This document shows positions 49,074-59,300 of a stretch of 60,000 bases of DNA, piece after piece. The stretch is from Polytrichum commune (Eukaryota; Streptophyta; Polytrichopsida; Polytrichales; Polytrichaceae). The DNA lies in assembly GCA_950295325.1 (NCBI GenBank), contig OX485807.1, forward strand, positions 3,042,501 to 3,102,500, written 5' to 3'. A program made the position numbers and the translations under genes. Under the pieces are notes generated by a model. It did not search any database. It was given only the letters and a program-made list of their open reading frames with translations, and was not told the DNA's origin. The first letter of the stretch is position 1; the number at the start of each line of letters is the position of its first letter.

Positions 49074-52000
49074 CTCGCCCTGGTCATGTCTCGACGATGT
49101 GGAAGCCTCCACCGTCCCCGCTGCCCCGCCTCTCTCGCCACTGCCTTCTCCGACGACGTCAGGAACCTTCTCCTGCAAACGATCGGCATCAGGCCCTTGT
49201 CCTAAACCAATCTCCGCATGTGCATCATGCATGCGTTCATCGATTTGGTTAGGAGTAGAGGTATCACCAGGCCCTTGCAGGCCTTCGACATCTAGCATGG
49301 CCGTGTCTAGTTGACACCCATGTTGGTCAAGGGAGGACTGCGCTGCAACGGGGTTTGGGTCGCCCGACCCAAACTGTCCTGCATCTGGAGAGGGCCCTTC
49401 GGACACTCCAGTGGATGGTGGGTTTGGGTCGGTCGACCCAAACATCCTGGGGTCGTCCGCTTGGTGAGGGGGCGCCATGACTATGGGGGGCCGAAGTGGT
49501 GGAGGGCCCAAAGGGGAGGAGGCTCCAGAGACGCGCCAGATGTTGGGGTCATCCACTTGCTGGACCGGCGCGTACGGAACTTGGTGGGGCCGAATCAAGT
49601 GCTGGAAGCTGAAAGACGATTGCGGCACAGGCTGCTGAGGGATGCTCTGCGGAGGGAAGCCGGGGGGCAAGTGCGGGAAGGAGCTGGAGGGAGCCACCAC
49701 CAAACCTTGCGCCCACATTCCTTGTATCACTTGTGATATCAATTCGGCGTGGGACGGAGGTTGGGCCATCGCCCTCTGTCGCTCCTGCTCCAACAGGAGA
49801 GCCCTCAGCTCTGCTACCTCGTTCCGCATTGAGGGCTCTTCAGCGGCAGCCTTCTGCAGACGGACGCGTTGCTCCTCGTCCCTCCTCATCTTCTCGTTCG
49901 CCTCCTCCACAGTCAGGACCTCGGGCTTCACCCTAACCATGCCAGCGAACGCTGTCGGGGAGGGGGGATCTGATCTGAGCCGTTTGGCGAGCTCAATATC
50001 ATCGTCGTCCTCGCTGCTTATGGAAATGGTCTCCTCCACGGAGTAGTCGCCATACAGCTTCTTCCGCTTCAACTTCCTCCTCTCCCTGAACGTGGCGGTC
50101 GCGTCCCTGGAGTACATGTCCCGTGCATCGTCCACAGTCAGGACGGGCACGAGCTTACTCTGCGGGGTTGCCGCCCGCATCGCCTTCTTCCGTTGAGGGG
50201 CTTCGGATTGTTGCGTGAAGCCCGTTGCCCCTTCCTCGACGTCGCCTTCCTTCTCCGCCTCCTCGTGTTCCTCTGCTTCCTCCTCCTCCTCCTCAACCTC
50301 GCCACCTTCTGTGCGGGACGGATTGCCCGGATGCAACCCGACCAGAGGTTCGGGAACTTGGGTCGTGGCCCTCATGGCCATTTCCTCCGGGTTGATGCGC
50401 CTCACCCTATCAAGAGGGTTTTCGCCACCCTGAACAACCTCGTCGACGTAGCTACCCGGGATCCAATCGAGGATGTCCATCTTCTTCGCCAGCGATTTCT
50501 GCACCCTATAAAATGGCAGATCGCCATCCTCTATGTAGGAGTATATATTCAGCCCCGACATCTACACAATCCAAGTTATAGGGAAATTAGAATTTGTCGA
50601 GGCAGTCACATATACAAGACTAAGTGAAATGTGTAGTTTGGGCCGGTCGACCCAAACCTGCAAAAAGCCTAGTTTGGGTCGGTCGACCCAAACCTGCAAA
50701 GAGCCTAGTTTGGGTCGATCGACCCAAACTGCTTACGAGCTATAGAAAGTCACTTACCATAGCAGCATAGACAGGTTTTGAGCCTCCGAAGACGTTGAAG
50801 ATGCAGTCCCCTCTCCTCGTCAGCGTCCTCATCATTCTCATGTAAAATTCCATCCGCAGCTCATCTAAAGGATAGTTCGCGTATTTAGCCTCGTCGTAGA
50901 GGCACTTGTTGGCACCCAACCCTTCTGGAACTTGGAAGAGTTTGTCCATCCGGGATATAGGGTGGTTCGGCACCTTCAACAACTCCGCTTTGTACACGAA
51001 GTACAAACACAAGACGTTGACGAACTTGGTCTTCTTGTCCCTCAACGTCGTGTAAGCCCCCTCCGCCGGTGCGGCGATGTAGTGAGACTTGGAGACTGCA
51101 TACTCCGGCTGCAGTTTCCGGACAAGCTCGTACACCTGCTCCGCCCTCCTATCCTCGACTATCCAAAGCCAGATATCTACCTCCCTGAACTTAGGGCTTG
51201 CATAATCGACGAACTTAGATAGGAAGGGGTCATAGAAGAGGGTGCTCATTGTGCCCTCAAATGAGCTTCCAGGAATATTCCTGAAATCAATCATCCCAAA
51301 AGGAAAGCGGTCCCTTGCTTTCGTCCTTATCGCCATTCTGGCGTCCTGACCTGGCCAGCCCTGAATTTTCAAAGGCTCGAAGGTGACAAGGTTGAAGTAA
51401 GCGTCCCCTTCAAACTTGACAATCTTCTTCTCCTTGATGAAGTTCGAGAACGCACGCGCTGTGTGATCCGGAAGCGCCCGGTTCTTCCCACCCTTCACCA
51501 TCTTGGCCCGCAAGAAGTCGTCCCCCGCTTCCCTTATTAGAGCCGCCATGGAGGCACTGGTGAACTTATATTCATCTTTGAATGCTCTCCAGTTAGCCTC
51601 ATGAACCTCGCCGTCCACGACAATATTCCTCTCTGGCACCAATTTATGCAGCTCCTGCACGATAGTCGTCTTCTTTTTCCTGTTCTCCGTCCATTCCTTC
51701 ATGGTGTAGCATGAAGGAACGAAGGATTTGGGCTTTTGGAAGACAATCTTCGGGTGCACCCAACACCTCTTCGCCGTGGGTGCCACGTGCAGGATGTGCG
51801 ATGTCGCCTTCTCCACCTCCGTCTCTGACAGACCTTGAAGAGTTCTAAAGAACTCTCTCACGAGAGGCTTCATCTGCTTGAAGCGCGAGGCCAGGCTAAA
51901 GAAAGCGCCAGTGTCGGGGTCGATCAAATCCCCCGTCTCGTGCTTTTCAAACACGGTTTTCCACTTCCTCCAAACTAAGTCCGATGCTGTAATCAAGTAA

Positions 52001-53582
52001 ATCTCCCCCTTGAGGTCGCTGTATTTCTTTTGCTTGTGGCTCGAATTATCAATGGAGGAGAATTTGTTGATCATTTGGTATTTGAAATCCTGCACTTGAA
52101 CAAAACAGAACATTTGAATGCGTGTTAGATATGTACATGTGATTTCCAAACCATATCATGACCAACATCTACAACAAGAGTTTGGGTCGATCGACCCAAA
52201 CTAAATAAACAAGGCTGCACCAGGAGTTTGGGTCGGTCGACCCAAACAATACTCACCTCCCACTTGGGATTCTTGTCCTTTGCATTCTCCCTCTCCTTGG
52301 GAGGCCTACCATAGAACTCCCACACCTCCCGCGAGGCCATGATATTCCTTATCCAGGAAGCTTGGTAAGCCCTCTTCTTGTTTCCCATATTGAAGTACCG
52401 GGAGATGTCGCTGAGCTTGGTCTCGTCGTCAGACCACACCACCAGTGCCTTCCAAACCTTCAGCTTTTCCTTCTGATTGTTGGGATCATCCCACTCATTC
52501 ATGAGTTGGATTTTCTTGGATGCCTCCACGCTGTGTTGGCCGTCTATCAGCCAAAAATCGCCCTTCTGAATTGTTGGCCACATTTCAGGTGTAGGCATTT
52601 TCTTGAGACCCTGTGGCATCACTACAATCGTTTGTCTGTCGTCTTTAAACTGCTCGCAAACGATCTGCGCGATTATCCAGTAAACGTAGGCGTCCTCCTT
52701 TGCCCGGACACACTTCTTCGGTGGCGCTAGATGGCACTGGCTGATGTTCACGTCGAACTTGAAATCCCTGCCCATGAAAAAACAGTGGGAGCATTTCGTC
52801 GTGAAATTGTTCACAATTTTCTGCAGCTCCCCTGCATCCACCTCTTCGCCTGGCTTCGGCATGCGCATCTCCGGTGAGACTGGCTCGTCAGTCATCACAG
52901 ATGACTCTCTCGCCCTCTTGGATGAAGTTGTTTGACGGCTCCCAGAAGGTGTAGGTGTCTCACTATTCGTAGGTGTTTGGGAGGGAGTGGTCCTACGCGA
53001 GTCAGCCGGTACTGGTAGCGGCATCCTCACCGATTGAGGTCTTGACGACCCTGCTCCTTCCTCTGTGGGAGCTTTCCGCCTCACAGGTTGCTGTGATTTG
53101 GTTTTGCTTTGCAGGCCCCTGTTCAGCACGGTTATTGCATGTTTTAGTTTTGTGAACCGGCTTGAGACCTTGGTATTCGATGTACTCCCATCGATAAATA
53201 TTGTCTCCGGCTTGATAACTTCCGGTTCGACACAGGACTCTCTTGCATAGAGTGCGTCGAAAGGCTCGGAGAACTGGTGCATGAACATATGCGCGTTCTG
53301 CACAGCCGAGTTCTCGAGGATGACGTCGGTATAGTCTCCAAGAGACTGTACCGATGCGACCTCCCATCCCGCAAGAGTCGCCCAGGTGTGTTTCTCCACG
53401 GTTCCCACCTTGACAACAAAAATCATTTTGTATGTTGAGGCTTTGACTACTTGAATAGACCAAGCGAGGACAAGCCCGTCCTTAGGGGAATAGGAGTCAT
53501 CCTGCAGGGTTTCGTGCTCCTGCCACAACATGTCCGGCGCAGGCATGAACCACCTTTCGCCGGGTCTTTTCTTTGGAGCCAT
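49074..53582 (-). CDS. ParB/DGQH-domain - degenerate DNA methyltransferase-like protein
   Basis: Exon 1 is 53582-52257, exon 2 is 52089-50758 and exon 3 is 50561-49074 (442, 444 and 496 codons). All are phase 0, with donors GAG|GTGAGT, ATG|GTAAGT and GAG|GTAATA and acceptors GTGCAG and TGTGTAG. The ATG at 53582 follows TTTTCTTACAG, so the leader has an intron. Residues about 310-430 look like a ParB/sulfiredoxin-fold domain (FWLIDGQHSVEASKKI, Asp 347). Residues about 690-915 follow the order of permuted N4/N6 methylases. MIDFRN stands where DPPY is expected. GDCIFNVFGGSK, then AAMMSG and SYIEDGDLPFYRVQKSLAKK across the exon 2/3 junction, matches the C-terminal motif I region (GDxVLDxFxGSG...IExxxxY...A..R). 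The catalytic signatures are altered. Exon 3 is acidic, then coiled-coil and Pro/Gln-rich. ParB-methylase fusions are known in bacteria and phages. Confidence 0.55.
49354..49442. repeat. two dyads inside coding exon 3
   Basis: TTTGGGTCG-CC-CGACCCAAA at 49354-49373 and a GT-centred copy at 49423-49442, 69 bp apart. On the minus strand both are read in the same frame, as FGSGDPN and FGSTDPN. Confidence 0.85.
50637..50728. repeat. three dyads at exact 36-bp period in intron 2
   Basis: Copies start at 50637 (one arm with a C for T), 50673 and 50709 (AT centre, perfect palindrome). The 16-nt spacers read CCTGCAAAAAGCCTAG and CCTGCAAAGAGCCTAG. The tract fills about half of the 196-bp intron. Confidence 0.9.
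52181..52246. repeat. two dyads in intron 1
   Basis: An AT-centred perfect palindrome at 52181-52200 (outer AG...CT) and a GT-centred copy at 52227-52246, both inside the 167-bp intron 52090-52256. Confidence 0.9.
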
Positions 53583-53609
53583 CTGTAAGAAAATAATGTG
53601 CAAGGTTAG

Positions 53610-53629
53610 TTTCGGTCGTTCGACCCAAA
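53610..53629. repeat. single diverged dyad upstream of the ParB-methylase-like start
   Basis: TTTCGGTCG-TT-CGACCCAAA, one base off in the left arm, 28 bp upstream of the start codon and inside the inferred leader intron. Confidence 0.8.
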
Positions 53630-53870
53630 CATCTATGACATGAATAGGTTTAGGTGGATTGTGTATTTTTATATTTCAGCATCATTTGTAATGATAATAA
53701 GAATGTTGTGATTATTGGGTGGATTTGCATTTTATATTGTTTGTGACATGCAGGATTCCTTGATACTTTTCCTTGATACATTCCTTGATTATTATTTTGG
53801 GTTGATGTGAATTTTATATTGATGCAAAATATCATGGATTTCTTTATGAGTTTATAATTAGAAGACTTTG

Positions 53871-54056
53871 TTTGGGTCGCTCGGCCCAAACATGATGCTT
53901 TGTTTTGTGTTTGGGTCGAGCGACCCAAACAAGGGGCTGTGTTTGGGTCGGTCGACCCAAACAAGGGGCTGTGTTTGGGTCGGTCGACCCAAACAAGAGG
54001 CTGTGTTTGGGTCGGTCGACCCAAACAATAGGCTGTGTTTGGGTCGTCTCCCCAAA
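53871..54056. repeat. six dyads, five at exact 32-bp period
   Basis: Starts at 53871, then 53910, 53942, 53974, 54006 and 54038. The 12-nt spacers read CAAGGGGCTGTG or close to it. Centres are CT, AG and GT. The last copy lacks one base and is imperfect (CGTCTCCCC). The tract lies in the leader region of the minus-strand gene. Confidence 0.92.
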
Positions 54057-54299
54057 CAGTATTATTTTAATATATTTTTTTAACTTGGCATGTAGCATAT
54101 ACAATGCTTATGCATTGTGTATGCTACAACACCGTGAATCTACAAACACATATTGGTTAAAATAAAATACAATACCTTTCAAAGATGTTGTGCAGACAAT
54201 TTGGAGTAGAGCAGGTTGTTCTTCCAATAATTCTCAATATCAAACAAACTGTGAGAAAGTTCAATGAGAAACTTTCAAACAACTATCAACTCTCTCAAA

Positions 54300-54560
54300 T
54301 AGCTCTTGGATCTCTCAACCAACTCTTGAATCTCACACAGAACTACTGAATCTTTCAAAAGACTTCGAAATGTCTAAACTAACTCCTGAATCTCACACAC
54401 AACTACTGAATCTCTCAAAAGACTTCGAAATGTCTAAACCAATTCCTGAATCTCACACACAACTACTAAACCTCTCAAAAGACTTCGAAATGTCTAAACC
54501 CACTCCTGAATCCCTCACAAAACTACTGAATCTCTCAAACGACTTCGAAAACTCTCAAAC
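54300..54560 (+). repeat. 60-bp minisatellite keeping a 20-codon frame
   Basis: Near-identical units start at 54370, 54430 and 54490, with partial units on both sides. In the plus frame each unit reads MSKPTPESHTQLLNLSKDFE or close to it. An open frame of 149 codons (54370-54819) spans it; no family is recognised and it may be fortuitous. Confidence 0.7.
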
Positions 54561-54978
54561 AACTCTTGATACTCTTAAAGAACTCTTGAATTTCACAAGC
54601 ACTCCTAAAACTTCCAGTACAAACACCTGGACCTCCCAAACAGAAGCTTTATCTCCTACACAATGTTCTACTAACTTCCCTCAGCACTTTCCAACACTCT
54701 TCAACAGTCTTGGACTAATTTCCTTCACACTCACGCTCGAAAACCCTCCTCCGTATGTTTCTGTTTCTTTCAAAATAAACCCTAACTTCCAAGATTGCAC
54801 TGCGGCTATTCTATTGTAGAGCAAGAGGAAGGAGGGAAATAGAAGAATTAGAAGAAAGCAAAACGCGGGTGAATGTGAAGAAAACCCACACCAAGCCTGA
54901 ATCGCCGTGGCGCTTTGCGAAAGCGGCGCTTCAGGAGAGGCGGCGCTTCCAAGCAAAGCGCGGAGCGTAAGCTTGGCG

Positions 54979-55028
<50 letters not shown>
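54979..55028. repeat. (GA)n / (CT)n microsatellite
   Basis: About 50 bp of GA dinucleotides, read CT on the minus strand. CT-rich tracts are common near plant transcription starts, so this could mark the 5' leader of the minus-strand gene. That is only a positional guess. Confidence 0.8.
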
Positions 55029-55032
<4 letters not shown>

Positions 55033-55099
55033 ATGAAAAATGTGACGGTTGGGGTTTTGTTTGCCTCGGGAATTGGCCCCCAACCGCATGAATAGGGTG

Positions 55100-56530
55100 C
55101 CCATAGGTTTAGGGCACCCACGGAAACAGGGTTACAGGGAACCCTAAAACCTAAAGCTTGACTCTAAACCCTTAGCGGGCCTACCTCTTTAAGAGTACAT
55201 AGGCTATTTGCCTCATAGCCTAGGTTGCATTCTACAATATCAACTTTTTGTAAGTTGAAAACCTTTTGAGTTTGTAAGTTCCTCGCCAATTGCCTTCAAA
55301 ACTAATTTTTAGTAGGTTAAAATCCTTCATATCTTTTAATGTTGTAGGTTTTAAAATCAAAATTTGAGTACTAAGTGGGATCCTTGGCAGGAATTGAACC
55401 TGGCTAAGCCTTTCACCACGTTTGAAGGCCAAGGATTAACCAAGTCTTTTTTAAAGAGTTGATTATAAGTTATGAAAGGTTGCTAAAATTCAAATGAGTT
55501 CAAGGGTGAAAGTTCTCACCATGTTCTCATTCAACCGCTACTCTTCCTGCAAGATATAGCCTAAAGATATGTACTTAGGCCAACTAATTTCCCAATTTGA
55601 AGAAGGATGAATGGCTAAAATCCTCTCTTTTAAAAAAAATTTAGGCAAAATTTCCTAAATGTTTTTTATCACATAGGTTGATATCCTATGTTTTTAAATT
55701 GTCCATAGGCTCTTTGTCCTACACTTTCAAAATTTTATAGGCTAAGTCACTAATTTTGTAGGCTGCATTTGTTTTAATCGGTATATTCATTAATTTGGGA
55801 TTTTTTCGGCATTTTGAGAAAGTTACAAATATAAGAACATGGATAAAATCGCACGTACATTGGAGAATGTTGTAAGATGCAAATACTTTGAAGCGGGTGT
55901 TCATATCAAGAACGCAATTAAGATCTCATATGAAGATGGTTTAGGTAGGACGACCCAAACATTACACTATGTTGTTGTGGTTCATATATTAATTTGAGAG
56001 AAGAGAAAATCTCAAATTAGCAAATTTTAGGGTTTAGGTTCTTTTGGACCCTGCTCTAAACCCTTATTAGTTTTTTCAAAAGAACTATGGAGTACCCTAA
56101 GGTGCTACATAAAATGTGTTATTCTACAAAACTAACCATTTATATAGCCAGCGCATTCTTACAACAAAACTTTATGCTAAACTAATACTTATCCCCTACT
56201 TACATGACACCATACCCTAAATTTTCCAAAATCATTGAAGGCATTGGTTTCTCTTTTGTTTGAGCATGTTAGAAAAACCATATAATTGCATTATATTTAA
56301 CGATGTAACCATTCACATTTAGTCTTTACCAATGATGCCAACAATTCACACGATATTGAATGAAAAAAAAAAGATTACACACACCCCCCAACATGTGGAA
56401 CAATTTAGAATAATTGAGTGTGGAGCCTAATAAATAAATACCTTCCCCAACTGCATTTTGCAAGGGTTTTGAAATGCACGATCCTTATTTGAAAATGCGA
56501 ACATGCTCAAGTTTTAAGTACATCCCTTAG
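55100..56530. other. intergenic with a second LINE-linker fragment
   Basis: 55784-55961 is a diverged direct copy of about 46308-46490: shared 'ggcattttgaga', 'ttgtaagatgcaaa' and 'actttgaagcgggtgtt'. On the minus strand it reads ASKYLHLTTFSN, as in the LINE sequence just before RNase H at 46.4 kb. It ends in a degenerate dyad at 55940-55959. No gene is recognised elsewhere here. Confidence 0.5.
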
Positions 56531-56539
56531 ATCGTGACT

Positions 56540-57370
56540 TTCACGAATCATATAGTCGCCAATAAATCATGGTTCATGATATATTTAATATATAGATTGT
56601 GATATAAGAGTAAATGGGATAAGCACAACATCAAATGAAGCCATTCAAGCAATCATGTTGTTATTCCCTGTTCCTTCCATGTATATTAGATGATGGCGCA
56701 AGATAAAATAGATGTTGTTTGTATATGGGGGCATCAGTGAACCACAACTACATTTGGTGTTTAGGGTTTAGGGTTTAGGAGATAGGAGATAGGAGATAGG
56801 GTTATAACATATTAATCTATCCAATGTCAATGTATAACATTGTCTTACTCGTGAGAAGAGTCTTATAGGAAGGTTATAGTGAAGACGATGTTGATTATGT
56901 TAATTTGTTATTTGAGATGTTTAAACGCGATATATTGATTGGTCGTGTGTTTATTCAAATAACATGAAATATTGTGGATGTTAATAGGGGCTATGGGTCC
57001 AACTTTGGATGTTTCGCTCACTTTAGGGAATCACATATTAGTCGCTAATAAACCATCGTTCATGATGTATTTAATATATGGAATGTCATGTAAAAGTAAT
57101 CGGAGAAGCACAACATCATGTTGTTATTCATTGTTCTCTCCACGTGTATTAGATAATGGAGGAAGATATAACAGATATTGTTTGCATAATATTATGAAGA
57201 AGAGTCTAATCGGAAGGTCATAGTAAATACAATCTTGATCATGTTAATATGTTATATGGGACGTTTAAACATGATATCCTAATTGGTTTTGTATTTAGTC
57301 AATGCGTATTTCATGTTGTGAATGTTATAAGGGTTTAGGGTCCAATCTTGGATGTTTTGCTCTCACACAT
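56540..57370. repeat. diverged tandem duplication, period about 486 bp
   Basis: 'gtcgccaataaatcatggttcatgat' at 56555 recurs as 'gtcgctaataaaccatcgttcatgat' at 57041. Matching blocks continue ('aagcacaacatca', 'gtgtattagat', 'gaagagtct...ggaaggt'). Short plant-telomere-like TTTAGGG runs lie inside and after it (about 56759-56778 and 57518-57536). Confidence 0.6.
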
Positions 57371-57930
57371 TAGTAAACTTGAAGTGAACTTGAGGATGGA
57401 TTCAAGTAACATTAAAAGATTGAACTAGAAAGGGACATTGGTAGTTAGTATCCCCTTAACAACGTCCACATACGTTCGTCATTGCCACTCTTGCATGCGA
57501 GATAATAGAGCAAGGTTCTAGGGTTTAGGGTTTAGGGGGGACAAATAAATAATTCTATTCATCATGACAATGGCCTCAAGCCTTGGAAACTCTCTCATAA
57601 TTGCAGCCTCCAAATGGCCCAAACCCCACCTAAATAGGTTTACACTTGAAAGCATTGAATGGAGTTGTGTTTGGGTCTACATATTGGTTAAAATATACCT
57701 TGATGATACTTGAAAAAATTAATGTGGCCGCCACCCTTCCTCCCAATGGCGTATGTCATATCCACACAAAACAAAACAAATAGATTAAATAACATAGACT
57801 AAGTCATATGACGGCTGGGGTATCATAGGGGCATTGATAGATGCGCATTTTTCTATTATAAACAGAAAACGGGGAATTCTGTCAGGAGGTTTGAAATAAC
57901 CTCTGCAAGAGAAGAAGGCGGGGAAGGCAT

Positions 57931-57970
57931 CCAATGACTAAGTCTGGGAAGCGGAGGTGGATAGTATAAA
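57931..57970 (+). promoter_or_regulatory. CCAAT plus TATA promoter of the plus-strand gene
   Basis: CCAAT at 57931-57935 and TATAAA at 57965-57970, 30 bp apart, followed by a pyrimidine-rich stretch (57995-58015) suited to a start site near 57995. It points towards the gene that opens at 59301. Confidence 0.5.
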
Positions 57971-58276
57971 GGGGCGCACCCCCCAAAAGTCGGTCCTTTT
58001 TTTCTCTTCTCCCGCTGTCGAATTCGTAGAGAGAACTCTTAGTAGGAGCTGTACTTCAAGGTTCGTGCATGCTGCCGTTCATGAGCACTTATCCATAGCA
58101 TGCAAGTTCATGAGCACCTATCCACACCATGCAACCCCACCGTGAACTTTGCAATGAGCTCAAATTCAACACACCACGCAATATCCGCCGCATTATACGC
58201 CGGATTTTCTGGTGTACTTGGGCGAACCTTCACCTTTACACTAGTGTTGGCGGGTTTTGAGTCTGACCCTATGAGG

Positions 58277-59100
58277 TTTGGGTCGACCGACCCAAACCTG
58301 TCCACTAGTGTGTTAGGGTTTATGTCTGACCCTTAAAATGTTTGGGTCGGTCGACCCAAACCCCAACCCCAATGTGTTAGGGTTTTTGTCTGACCCTTAT
58401 CAGGTTTGGGTCGACCGACCCAAACCTGTCCACTAGTGTGTTAGGGTTTATGTCTGACCCTTGTGAGGTTTGGGTCGGTCGACCCAAACCCCTACCCCAG
58501 TGTCTTAGGGTTTTTTTCCTGACCCTTATCAGGTTTGGGTCGACCGACCCAAACCACTACATGGTGTGGGTGGATGTACTCTTGTGAGGTTTGGGTCGGT
58601 CGACCCAAACCCCTACCCCCAGTGTGTTAGGGTTTTTTCCTGACCCTTATCAGGTTTGGGTCGACCGACCCAAACCCCTACGTGGTGTGGGTGGATGTAC
58701 CCTTGTGAGGTTTGGGTCGGTCGACCCAAACCCCTACTCCAGTGTGTTAGGGTTTTTTTCTGACCCTTGTCAGGTTTGGGTCGACCGACCCAAACTACTA
58801 CCTGGTGTGGGTGGATGCACCCTTGTGAGGTTTGGGTCGGTCGACCCAAACCCCTACCCGAGTGTGTTAGGGTTTTTTCCTGACCCTTATCAAGTTTGGG
58901 TCGACCGACTCAAACCCCTACCCCAGTGTGTTAGGGTTTTTTTTTCTGACCCTTATCAGGTTTGGGTCGACCGACCCAAATCACTACCTGGTGTGGGTGG
59001 ATGTACCCTTGTGAGGTTTGGGTCGGTCGACCCAAACCCCTACCCCAGTGTATTAGGGGTTCAGTCCGACCCTTATGAGGTTTGGGCCGGTCGACCCAAA
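58277..59100. repeat. 14-copy dyad array with alternating centre
   Basis: Starts are at 58277, 58341, 58405, 58469, 58534, 58590, 58655, 58711, 58775, 58831, 58895, 58961, 59017 and 59081. Centres run AC, GT, AC, GT, AC, GT, AC, GT, AC, GT, AC, AC, GT, GT. Spacings are 56 or 64-66 bp, giving a composite unit of about 120 bp. Spacer text alternates between a 'gtgttagggttttt...tgaccctta' type and a 'tggtgtgggtggatgtaccctt' type. It lies in the leader region of the gene starting at 59301. Confidence 0.93.
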
Positions 59101-59300
59101 CATGCACCAAAATAATTCCTGGAACTTGTTTTGGACTTGCACACATTGTTGGGAGTTCACATTGTAGTTGTGTTGGAAATGTCTTCATCCTCGGTGTCCC
59201 CATTGATCATGGTGTCTTGCATTTTCCGATATTTGATTCTTTTGGACCCTTACATTCTTTCCATGTGTGTTGAGGTTTCATGTGCATGTGTGTAGGCGCA

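Noticed and set aside
50637-50728. CRISPR-like array of regularly spaced palindromes
   Set aside because: The spacers are near-identical rather than unique, there are only three units, and the setting is a spliced plant gene. The same holds for the 32-bp array at 53910-54056.
53844-54165. Overlapping plus- and minus-strand frames in the 53.9 kb array
   Set aside because: All arise from the 32-bp repeats of the near-palindromic unit; both strands look coding for that reason only.
54681-55121. Minus-strand frame with a Leu-Ser run
   Set aside because: The run is the CT microsatellite read through; no other coding feature supports it.
46308-55961. LTR pair bounding a 9.6-kb retroelement around the ParB-methylase-like gene
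   Set aside because: The direct repeat at 46308-46490 and 55784-55961 encodes LINE linker peptide (ASKYLHLTTFSN type), so it is two LINE fragments. There is no TG...CA end, primer site or polypurine tract.
58591-59115. Open frame of 174 codons across the dyad array (repeating VWVDRPK / FGSVDPN)
   Set aside because: It follows from a repeat whose unit length happens to keep the frame open. Similar frames exist on the opposite strand and there is no domain.
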